A DNA stretch of 8,504 nucleotides from Prevotella sp. (lineage in GTDB: Bacteria; Bacteroidota; Bacteroidia; Bacteroidales; Bacteroidaceae): the NCBI GenBank assembly GCA_017428805.1, contig JAFRQC010000033.1, positions 1-8,504 on the forward strand, in the 5' to 3' direction. The translations under genes and the position numbers were made by a program. Positions within the stretch are counted from its first letter, which is position 1, and the number at the start of each line of letters is the position of its first letter. The notes below the pieces were generated by a model. The model worked only from the letters and a program-made list of their open reading frames with translations. It searched no databases and was not told the DNA's origin. This document shows positions 1 to 5,710 of this stretch, piece by piece.

Positions 1-140
1 ACGAAGGCTACCGCTGCCGACATACCCAGCGAGGTGTCAATCTTCTTTGATACGCCAAGGAACGGACAGATGCCGAGGAACTGTGACAACACGATGTTGT
101 TCACGAAAATGGCGCTAATGAAAATCAAAATATATTCCAT
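1..140 (-). CDS. rnfA: RnfA, Rnf complex membrane subunit (5' part only, runs off the left edge)
   Basis: This is the first 46 codons of RnfA, an integral membrane subunit of the Rnf ferredoxin:NAD+ oxidoreductase. The fragment starts [15 protein letters not shown] and continues with a hydrophobic helix into the conserved stretch LGICPFLG. Cys25 lies in that stretch. In the RnfA/RnfE and NqrD/NqrE family this cysteine, with a second one near residue 108, holds an intramembrane iron-sulfur centre between the two subunits. The ATG at 138-140 lies 3 nt after the rnfE stop codon, so the gene is the next member of the rnf operon. No strong Shine-Dalgarno sequence is visible. The full protein is normally about 190 residues, so about three quarters lie outside the window. 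The identity is firm from the motif and the gene order. Confidence 0.93.
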   Translation of the reverse strand, partial: MEYILIFISAIFVNNIVLSQFLGICPFLGVSKKIDTSLGMSAAVAF

Positions 141-143
141 ATC

Positions 144-728
144 TTAAGCGTTTCTAAGTTTGTTGACGATAGCGATGAGGAAGCCGAGGGTGATGAAAGC
201 ACCTGGAGGCAGCACGAAGAGCAGGATGTTGTAAGTCTCGGGCAGAAGGGTCAAGCCGAAGATGCTGCCATTGCCGAGAAGCTCGCGGCAGATGCCCAGC
301 AGAGTAAGACCCAGAGTGAATCCGAGACCAATACCTATACCGTCGAAGAGAGAAGCCACGGGCGAGTTCTTGGCTGCGAAGGCCTCCGCACGTCCGAGGA
401 TGATACAGTTAACAACAATCAGAGGGATAAACAATCCCAGTGCAGCATCGATGTCGGGCAGATAAGCCTTGATGACCATCTGAAGGATGGTTACGAAGGC
501 GGCGATAACCACGATAAACACAGGGATGCGCACCTTGTCGGGAGTTACCGACTTAAGGCATGATATAACGACATTGGTGCAGATGAGCACAGCCATCGTA
601 GCCAGACCCATCGACATACCGTTCATGGCTGAGGTGGTAGTGGCCAGCGTAGGACACATACCGAGCATCAGGACAAACGTAGGGTTCTCCTTGATGATGC
701 CATTCTTAATAATCTGTATAGCGTTCAT
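144..728 (-). CDS. rnfE: RnfE, Rnf complex membrane subunit
   Basis: The gene encodes a 194-residue, very hydrophobic protein with about six membrane segments, the usual length for RnfE. It pairs with RnfA in the membrane core of the Rnf complex, on the electron path that drives ion pumping. Conserved family features are GMCPTLA (residues 23-29, Cys25) and NCIILGRAEAFA (residues 107-118, Cys108). These two cysteines are the half-sites of the intramembrane iron-sulfur centre shared with RnfA. NSPVASLFDGIGIGLGF follows at 121-137. The ATG at 726-728 is preceded 8 nt upstream by a perfect AGGAGG that lies inside the last codons of rnfG, and the rnfG stop is only 3 nt away, so translation is probably coupled. 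RnfA and RnfE are paralogues; the position just before rnfA and the ENPTFV N-terminus identify this one as RnfE. Confidence 0.95.
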   Translation of the reverse strand: MNAIQIIKNGIIKENPTFVLMLGMCPTLATTTSAMNGMSMGLATMAVLICTNVVISCLKSVTPDKVRIPVFIVVIAAFVTILQMVIKAYLPDIDAALGLFIPLIVVNCIILGRAEAFAAKNSPVASLFDGIGIGLGFTLGLTLLGICRELLGNGSIFGLTLLPETYNILLFVLPPGAFITLGFLIAIVNKLRNA

Positions 729-731
729 ATA

Positions 732-1364
732 CTAATCCTCCTTTACTTGTTTTGTGGCACCTGTGGCTGCATCGGCAGCTGGGGTGGCCTTGTAGGCATT
801 ATAAGCATTGTTCACTGCGAGAAGGAAAGCACGGCTGGTGATGGTAGAGGCCGTGATGGCGTCAACCTTTCCACCGTCCTTGGATACTGTCAGAGGCTCC
901 TTCGGGTCCTTGCCGATGATATCGCCCTTCTCACCCTTCTGGAACCACTTGTCGGCTTTCGCACCGAGTCCTGGGGTCTCTGCATGTTCGAGCAGTGTGT
1001 AACCAAGGATCTTGCCTTCAGGATCGAAACCAACGAGCACCTTCAGGTCGCCACCGAAACCACCTGTGGTGCTCTCAACAGCTGCTCCGAGATCCTTACC
1101 CTGAGCGTCCTGAGTCTGATAGATGATATATATGAGCTCCTTGCCCTTGGCATCGTTCTGGCGAACGGTATCGGTCTTGGCCACCTTAAGGCCATCGACA
1201 CACATCACCGACTGGATACCATCGGCCAGAGCCTTCGCCTTCTGGTCGTTGATAGGACCTTCAGTAAGATGGTTCACATAAGCAAGGATACCACCCATGA
1301 TGACTGCCACTCCTGTGAGCACCAGCACCATATTCGTCAATGTAGATTCGAGTTTCTTTGCCAT
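732..1364 (-). CDS. rnfG: RnfG, periplasm-facing FMN-binding subunit of the Rnf complex
   Basis: This 210-residue protein has one N-terminal membrane anchor (about residues 11-31) followed by an extracytoplasmic FMN-binding domain, the RnfG/NqrC layout. The family signature E-T-P-G-L-G is at 129-134, preceded by the G-[FY]-x-LLEHAE stretch. The flavin attachment region reads DAITASTITSRAF (168-180). ApbE normally links FMN to the last Thr of an S/T-G-A-T motif. Here the equivalent motif is T-A-S-T, with Thr174 the expected attachment residue. The Gly and Ala of the consensus are changed to Ala and Ser, while the Asp, the Thr and the following I-T-S are kept. The tail after residue 192 is a short Ala/Thr/Lys-rich stretch. 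The ATG at 1362-1364 lies 5 nt after the rnfD stop. The subunit identity is firm; covalent flavinylation is inferred. Confidence 0.95.
   Translation of the reverse strand: MAKKLESTLTNMVLVLTGVAVIMGGILAYVNHLTEGPINDQKAKALADGIQSVMCVDGLKVAKTDTVRQNDAKGKELIYIIYQTQDAQGKDLGAAVESTTGGFGGDLKVLVGFDPEGKILGYTLLEHAETPGLGAKADKWFQKGEKGDIIGKDPKEPLTVSKDGGKVDAITASTITSRAFLLAVNNAYNAYKATPAADAATGATKQVKED
737..742 (-). promoter_or_regulatory. Shine-Dalgarno AGGAGG for rnfE inside the end of rnfG
   Basis: Read on the minus strand, AAAGGAGG ends 8 nt before the rnfE ATG and also encodes the last residues of RnfG (K-E-D, then TAG). A perfect, well-spaced Shine-Dalgarno site is uncommon in Bacteroidetes, where most genes use A-rich leaders. 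It supports the chosen rnfE start and suggests strong, coupled initiation. Confidence 0.7.
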
Positions 1365-1369
1365 GATGA

Positions 1370-2368
1370 TTACGATTTTGCAGGCACCTCACCGAAGCGC
1401 TTGGGTTTAACATAATTATTAATAAGAGGTGTAAACGCATTCATGATAAGGATAGCGAACGACATACCCTCTGGATAAGCACCCCAGTTACGAATCACTA
1501 CTGTGAGGAATCCGATGGCGACACCATAGATAATCTGACCCTTGGCTGTCATCGGAGAGGTGACATAGTCGGTAGCCATGAAGATGGCACCAAGCATCAG
1601 ACCTCCGGAGAGTAATACAGAGATAGGATCAGCGTATGCTGGATTAGCCAGATGCAGCAGACCTGCGAACACAAATACTGTGCCCAGAATAGATACTGGG
1701 ATATGCCAGGTGATGATCTTCTTCCACAGCATATAGAACAGTCCGATGATAAGTGCGATGGCACAGATCTCACCCATCGCTCCGGCTCCGTCGGGATGGT
1801 TACCGATGAAGAGGTCGAGGGATGAAGGCAACTGCTCGAGCACAGAGGCATCGCCACTCTTGATGGCCCACTTCATTATAGAAAGAGGTGTGGCACCTGT
1901 CTCGGCATCGAGGTAACGACCCCACTGCCCTACCTTTGGCCATGTGGTCATCTGAGCAGGGAAGGCCACAAGCAGGGCTGCACGACCTACCAATGCAGGG
2001 TTGAAGAGATTATTTCCCAGACCTCCAAAGGTCATCTTGGCAACACCGATGGCGAAGAGGGCACCGATGATGATGATCCAGATGGGGAGGTTGGATGGAA
2101 GGTTGAAAGCCAGGAGAAGTCCCGTGAGAATGGCAGAGCCGTCGAGAACGGTGTTACGCTCCTGCTTCAGAATATACTTGCTGATAGCCCACTCGAAGAA
2201 GACGCAGGCTGCCACACTCGTTGCCGTTACGACAACAGAACCCAGTCCGAAGAAATAGAACGACACGAGCAGTGCTGGCATCAGGGCGATGATAACACCG
2301 TACATGTTGCGCTCTACGCTGTCGGTTCCGTGGGCATGTGGCGATAATGATACAATTAACTTTCCCAT
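1370..2368 (-). CDS. rnfD: RnfD, membrane FMN subunit of the Rnf complex
   Basis: This 332-residue polytopic membrane protein belongs to the RnfD/NqrB family and carries covalently bound FMN on the ion-translocating electron path. Landmarks in order are the N-terminal SPHAHGTDSV (9-18), DGSAILTGLLLAFNLP (76-91), GNNLFNPALVGRA (118-130), the flavinylation motif D-A-E-T-G-A-T-P-L-S with TGAT at 157-160 and Thr160 as the expected FMN attachment site, MATDYVTSPMT (264-274) and YPEGMSFAILIMNAFTPLIN (298-317). About nine or ten hydrophobic helices are present. All key motifs are intact and the length is normal. The ATG at 2366-2368 is chosen because the conserved N-terminus follows it directly. It has no Shine-Dalgarno sequence: the upstream gap is the AT-rich 16-bp tandem repeat. 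The gene sits in the operon between rnfC and rnfG. Confidence 0.96.
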   Translation of the reverse strand: MGKLIVSLSPHAHGTDSVERNMYGVIIALMPALLVSFYFFGLGSVVVTATSVAACVFFEWAISKYILKQERNTVLDGSAILTGLLLAFNLPSNLPIWIIIIGALFAIGVAKMTFGGLGNNLFNPALVGRAALLVAFPAQMTTWPKVGQWGRYLDAETGATPLSIMKWAIKSGDASVLEQLPSSLDLFIGNHPDGAGAMGEICAIALIIGLFYMLWKKIITWHIPVSILGTVFVFAGLLHLANPAYADPISVLLSGGLMLGAIFMATDYVTSPMTAKGQIIYGVAIGFLTVVIRNWGAYPEGMSFAILIMNAFTPLINNYVKPKRFGEVPAKS

Positions 2369-2373
2369 TGTAT

Positions 2374-2411
2374 TATTTCACAATTTGACTATTTCACAAT
2401 TTGACTATTTC
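2374..2411 (-). repeat. 16-bp tandem repeat between rnfC and rnfD
   Basis: Read on the minus strand, the unit GTCAAATTGTGAAATA occurs twice without mismatch (2405-2390 and 2389-2374). It is preceded by a further partial copy, GAAATA, at 2411-2406. The array begins inside the last codons and the stop codon of rnfC (TAG at 2407-2405) and ends 5 bp before the rnfD ATG, so it makes up nearly the whole 36-bp intergenic gap. The unit is not a multiple of three bases and adds no coding sequence. It may have arisen by slippage or duplication seeded by the GAAATAG at the rnfC end. It may also serve as the A-rich, unstructured leader that Bacteroidetes ribosomes favour. The repeat is seen directly; any role is inferred. 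Confidence 0.9.
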
Positions 2412-3772
2412 TTTGCAGCTCGACTGCGGATGATTCCCATGATCGTGCTCTTACCCTGACGGATATTGTCGAGCAGAGGACGATGGGCAGGACAGGTGAA
2501 CTGACACGAGCCACACTCGATACAGCTGACGATATCCTCACTCTCGGCACGCTCCCAGTTCTTGACCTCAGAGATCTTGGCAAGGAGATAAGGCTCGAGA
2601 CCCATAGGACAAGCACTGACGCACTTGGCACAACGGATACAAGGCTGTGGCTCCTTACGACGGGCTTCATCGTCGGAGATAATAGTTACAGAGTTGGTTC
2701 CCTTACAGATGGGCACCTCAGTAGATGTGAGGGCCTTACCCATCATAGGACCACCTGCCAACAGTTTGTTGTCGCCCTCGGGCATACCGCCACAGGCATC
2801 GATAAGATCCTGCATAGGTGTTCCCATACGAACGAGGAAGTTGCCTGGATTAGCAAGACGCTTACCTGTTACGGTGGTGTAACGCTCAAAGAGAGGCTTG
2901 CGCTTCATCACTGCCTCATAGACAGCAAAGGCAGTACCGACGTTCTGAACGATGGCACCCACATTCACCGGGATGGCAGGAGGAGCAGGCACCTGACGAC
3001 GGATAACAGCATCGACGAGCTGTTTCTCACCGCCCTGAGGATAACGCTGCTGCAAAGGAACTACCTCTACGTTGAACTTTGAACCTCCGAACTTCTCAGC
3101 ACATTTCTTTGTGAGCAGTTCGATGGCAGCGGGTTTGTTGGTCTCGATACCGATATAACCCGTGGTGACCTTAGCGCCTATCATCAGGAGCTCAAGACCA
3201 ATGAGAATCTCATCGGCATGCTCCATCATCAGACGGAAGTCGGCAGTGATATATGGCTCGCACTCTACGGCATTGATAATCACACACTCTGCCTTTGCCG
3301 TTGGCGGAGGAGTGAGTTTTATGAAGGTGGGGAAACAAGCACCACCCATACCTACTACACCAGCGTCCTTGATACGGCTGACAATCTCCTCGGGAGTGAG
3401 CTCTGGGTGAGCCTCTACCGTCTCGAGCTTATCTGAACGGTCGATACTCTCTTCCCACTCATCACCCTCTACATTAATAATAATGACTGGCTTACGATAG
3501 CCTGTGGCATCGATAGCGGTATCAATCTTAAAGACTGTTCCGCTGACAGATGAGAAGATGGGCGCAGAAACGAATCCGCCGGCCTCGGCAATCATAGTAC
3601 CTACTTTCACCTTGTCGCCTTTGGCTACCACAGGTTTTGCGGGAGCACCGATATGCTGACTCAGTGGGAAAATCGCCTGCTTAGGCAGTGCTGCCACCTG
3701 AGTTACAGCCTCGTGAGTGAGTTTATTCTCTTCTGGGTGGATTCCACCTATTCTAAATGTTCTTGCATTCAT
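2405..3772 (-). CDS. rnfC: RnfC, NADH-binding iron-sulfur subunit of the Rnf complex
   Basis: RnfC is the peripheral cytoplasmic subunit that exchanges electrons with NAD(H). The 455-residue protein has an N-terminal RnfC barrel-sandwich domain (about 1-110). A nucleotide/FMN-binding Rossmann-like region follows, with GVVGMGGACFPTFIKL (138-153) and the NAVECEPYITAD stretch (167-178), then an SLBB-type region (about 255-345). Near the C-terminus are two [4Fe-4S] motifs: C378-x2-C381-x2-C384-x3-C388-P and C417-x2-C420-x2-C423-x3-C427-P. The length suits the compact RnfC type without the long Ala/Lys-rich tail found in some proteobacteria. The ATG at 3770-3772 overlaps the rnfB stop (ATGA), and AGGAGG lies 7 nt upstream, so translational coupling to rnfB is likely. 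The C-terminal codons merge into the 16-bp tandem repeat. Confidence 0.96.
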   Translation of the reverse strand: MNARTFRIGGIHPEENKLTHEAVTQVAALPKQAIFPLSQHIGAPAKPVVAKGDKVKVGTMIAEAGGFVSAPIFSSVSGTVFKIDTAIDATGYRKPVIIINVEGDEWEESIDRSDKLETVEAHPELTPEEIVSRIKDAGVVGMGGACFPTFIKLTPPPTAKAECVIINAVECEPYITADFRLMMEHADEILIGLELLMIGAKVTTGYIGIETNKPAAIELLTKKCAEKFGGSKFNVEVVPLQQRYPQGGEKQLVDAVIRRQVPAPPAIPVNVGAIVQNVGTAFAVYEAVMKRKPLFERYTTVTGKRLANPGNFLVRMGTPMQDLIDACGGMPEGDNKLLAGGPMMGKALTSTEVPICKGTNSVTIISDDEARRKEPQPCIRCAKCVSACPMGLEPYLLAKISEVKNWERAESEDIVSCIECGSCQFTCPAHRPLLDNIRQGKSTIMGIIRSRAAKK

Positions 3773-4695
3773 GCTTTGGCCTCCTCTTTCTTTTCTGGTT
3801 CAACACTGGGCTTTGGAGCTGCCGGGTCCTTTGGTGCGGCTGGTTCCTTTGGCTTTGGAGCAGGTGGCGGAGTTGGGAAATTGACATCGAGGATAGCGTG
3901 CTTAGGACATACTGTGACGCACTTACGACACAGACGGCACTTCTCGAAGTCGATATAAGCGAGGTTGTTCTCAACGGTGATGGCACCGAAGTTACACTCC
4001 TTCTCACACTTTCCACATCCGATACAACTTACCTGACAGGCCTTCATGGCTACAGGACCCTTGTCCTTGTTGACACAAGAGACGAAGACTCTCCTACCCT
4101 TCGGACCCTTCTTACGGAGCTCGATGATGTTACGAGGACAAGCCTTGACACAAGCACCGCAAGAGGTACACTTCTCTTCGTCGACCTCAGGGATACCTGT
4201 CTCAGGATTAACCTTGATGGCATCAAACTGACAGGCAGTCTCACAGTCGCCACATCCAAGACATCCGAAGCCACAGGCTGTCTCACCGGCTCCACAAGCG
4301 TGCATCGCAGCACAGGTGCGAAGTCCGTCATACTCGGCAATGCGAGGACGATGCTCGCAAGTACCATGACATCTCACTACGGCCACCATCGGCTCGGAAT
4401 TGGCAATAGCCATCCCCAACAGATCGGCCACCTTTCCCATCGTCTCGGCACCTCCAACGGGACACATCAGTCCGTCGAGGCTTCCAGCATCGGCACCCTT
4501 TACAAGAGCATCAGCCATACCGCTACAGCCTGGGAATCCACATCCTCCGCAGTTGGCACCAGGAAGAAGCTCTCCCACCTGGGCAATACGGGGATCCTCA
4601 TAGACAGCAAACTTCTTGGAGGCGGCAAAAAGCACAACGGCTGCAATCAAGCCGATAGCTCCTAAGACGATCACTGCAATCAAGATGAAATTCAT
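3769..4695 (-). CDS. rnfB: RnfB, multi-cluster ferredoxin-type subunit of the Rnf complex
   Basis: RnfB is the likely entry point for electrons from reduced ferredoxin. The 308-residue protein has one N-terminal membrane helix (about 3-25). Next is the RnfB-specific 4Fe-4S domain with C49-x2-C52-x4-C57 and C78, within GANCGGCGFPGC. Four ferredoxin-type motifs follow: C145/148/151/155, C176/179/182/186, C224/227/230/234 and C253/256/259/263, each C-x2-C-x2-C-x3-C. Five more cysteines (109, 113, 128, 134, 141) lie in the linker. This is the long, cluster-rich RnfB seen in Bacteroidetes and clostridia, not the short proteobacterial form. The tail from about residue 274 is a Pro/Ala/Lys/Glu-rich low-complexity stretch with a repeated PAAPK, probably disordered. 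The ATG at 4693-4695 lies 36 nt after the rseC stop behind an A-rich leader. The last codons overlap the rnfC start. Confidence 0.96.
   Translation of the reverse strand: MNFILIAVIVLGAIGLIAAVVLFAASKKFAVYEDPRIAQVGELLPGANCGGCGFPGCSGMADALVKGADAGSLDGLMCPVGGAETMGKVADLLGMAIANSEPMVAVVRCHGTCEHRPRIAEYDGLRTCAAMHACGAGETACGFGCLGCGDCETACQFDAIKVNPETGIPEVDEEKCTSCGACVKACPRNIIELRKKGPKGRRVFVSCVNKDKGPVAMKACQVSCIGCGKCEKECNFGAITVENNLAYIDFEKCRLCRKCVTVCPKHAILDVNFPTPPPAPKPKEPAAPKDPAAPKPSVEPEKKEEAKA
3780..3785 (-). promoter_or_regulatory. Shine-Dalgarno AGGAGG for rnfC inside the end of rnfB
   Basis: On the minus strand GAGGAGG lies in the rnfB codons for Glu-Glu-Ala and ends 7 nt before the rnfC ATG, which itself overlaps the rnfB stop as ATGA. 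Good spacing and the overlap fix the rnfC start and point to coupled translation of the two iron-sulfur subunits. Confidence 0.65.
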
Positions 4696-4731
4696 AATGC
4701 TTTGATATTGTTTTAGTTTGTTATTAATGAA

Positions 4732-5142
4732 TTATTCGATATAAAAAGCAATTCGCCTCTGGATATGATTCCTAAAGGCATAAAGCACGATATAGTAAGG
4801 AACAAGGGCCAGCAGTCCTGCCAAAGCGGCTACGCCCTCTTCACCTGTGACATATAACGTCAAAATGAGCACACCCACCAGCACCAGGAAAGGAACACCG
4901 AAACCCAGAAGAAGTGCACGGTTGGCCACATCTCGCGAAGCACAGACAACCACACTCTCACCGACTTGATATCGTAAGGCATCGGTGCAGTACACATCGA
5001 CAATCTTCTCCTTCGATTCGGAAGCATTACAGTGACCAGCCACCTTACAGGCTGCACAAGCTGAAGTCTGAAGAATGCGCACCTTGACACAACCGTCGGC
5101 AATAGATTCGATGATTCCTGAATGACTTATTTTAGTATGCAC
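4732..5142 (-). CDS. rseC: RseC/MucC family protein (SoxR-reducing system RseC-like), first gene of the rnf cluster
   Basis: This 136-residue protein has the RseC/MucC family layout. An N-terminal soluble part carries G-I-I-E-S-I-x-D-G-x-V-x-V (9-21) and a Cys cluster, S-A-C-A-A-C-K-x4-C (Cys29, 32, 38). Two membrane helices follow (about 75-97 and 103-121). In E. coli RseC is tied to sigma-E control and, with the Rsx (Rnf) complex, to reduction of SoxR. In Bacteroidales it is found next to rnf, so an accessory role in Rnf assembly or redox function is the better inference here. The start is GTG at 5140-5142: the protein has no internal Met, the conserved N-terminal block begins a few residues later, and upstream codons offer no other start before stop codons. 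A -7-like box ends only 4 nt upstream, which is unusual. Confidence 0.87.
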   Translation of the reverse strand: MHTKISHSGIIESIADGCVKVRILQTSACAACKVAGHCNASESKEKIVDVYCTDALRYQVGESVVVCASRDVANRALLLGFGVPFLVLVGVLILTLYVTGEEGVAALAGLLALVPYYIVLYAFRNHIQRRIAFYIE

Positions 5143-5145
5143 CTT

Positions 5146-5154
5146 GCAAAGGTA
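5146..5154 (-). promoter_or_regulatory. Candidate Bacteroidetes -7 box (TACCTTTGC) for the rseC-rnf operon
   Basis: On the minus strand TACCTTTGC matches the Bacteroidetes -7 consensus TAnnTTTG. No clear TTTG is found at the usual -33 spacing. If it is used, transcription would begin about at the GTG of rseC, giving a leaderless or nearly leaderless messenger. The box match is seen; its use is inferred. Confidence 0.45.
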
Positions 5155-5215
5155 CGATAATTTTAAGAATTATGGTATATAAATTAAGTATTTTTTGAAA
5201 AAATAATCGTAATCG

Positions 5216-5247
5216 TTTGCAATTACCAAAGTTTTTTCTTACTTTTG
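5216..5247 (+). promoter_or_regulatory. Bacteroidetes housekeeping-type promoter for the acidic hypothetical gene
   Basis: TTTG at 5216-5219 (the -33 element) is separated by 20 nt from TACTTTTG at 5240-5247 (the -7 element, consensus TAnnTTTG). Both elements and the spacing fit the Bacteroidetes major sigma factor consensus. The predicted start of transcription is near 5252-5255, leaving a short A-rich leader of about 15-18 nt before the ATG at 5270, with no Shine-Dalgarno sequence. A tandem TAATCG pair (5204-5215) lies directly upstream. Confidence 0.75.
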
Positions 5248-5269
5248 TCCCGCATAAGAACATATCAAC

Positions 5270-5710
5270 ATGACAGCAAACGAACAGACACTTCAGCAAA
5301 TCGAGCGCGCCATCCGAAAAGTAGCCGAGAAATTCCCTGCTCAGGAGGAGGCCTCAGTGATGACAGACATCCATCTGCGTGTAACGCAGGATTCGGGCGA
5401 ACTGATGGCTTTCAATGATGACGATGAGGAATTGACACGCTGCATCGTAGAAGAGTGGATTGACAATAAGGACGACAACTTCTACGAGGCGATTGTTCCT
5501 GTGTTCAGGAAGTGTCTTGAGAAGATGAAAGACACCATCGAGAATATGTCGATTCTGAAACCCTTCTCATTCGTGCTCGAGGACGATGACAAGGAGTCGT
5601 TGGCTGAATTGTATATCGTTGACGATGAGACCGTCATCATCGACCCTGACCTGATGGAGGGTCTTGACGACGATCTGAATGATTTCCTCAATACATTGCT
5701 GAAGGATTAA
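5270..5710 (+). CDS. Acidic cytoplasmic protein of unknown function
   Basis: I do not recognise this 146-residue protein. It has no signal peptide, membrane helix or metal-binding cysteine motif (only Cys58 and Cys82). Asp plus Glu make up 39 of 146 residues against 14 Lys plus Arg, a net charge near -25. Acidic runs lie at 50-54 (DDDEE), 104-107 (EDDD), 118-120 and 133-135. The first 25 residues look like an amphipathic helix, followed by alternating helix and strand-like segments; the end (130-145) is a helical stretch rich in Asp and Leu. It is therefore probably a compact soluble protein. The ATG at 5270 is supported by a well-formed promoter just upstream. The gene stands alone on the plus strand, divergent from rseC-rnf and convergent with the lipoprotein gene, whose 3' end it overlaps by 23 bp. 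It is a real gene by promoter and codon pattern, but its role is open. Confidence 0.85.
   Translation: MTANEQTLQQIERAIRKVAEKFPAQEEASVMTDIHLRVTQDSGELMAFNDDDEELTRCIVEEWIDNKDDNFYEAIVPVFRKCLEKMKDTIENMSILKPFSFVLEDDDKESLAELYIVDDETVIIDPDLMEGLDDDLNDFLNTLLKD

Noticed and set aside
747..1415. Plus-strand open frames opposite rnfG and rnfC (also 2483-3082)
   Set aside because: They are antisense to well-conserved Rnf subunits with intact motifs and have no start signals of their own.
3757..4665. A 302-residue open frame on the plus strand opposite rnfB
   Set aside because: It lies wholly antisense to a clear RnfB and its translation is Thr/Ser/Leu-rich with no recognisable fold, as expected for the complement of a Cys/Gly/Lys-rich gene. 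There is no promoter or leader signal.
5143..5269. A rho-independent terminator or riboswitch in the AT-rich intergenic region
   Set aside because: Only weak AT palindromes (around 5158-5172) are seen, with no GC-rich stem plus T-run and no recognisable riboswitch core. The region is explained by the divergent promoters.
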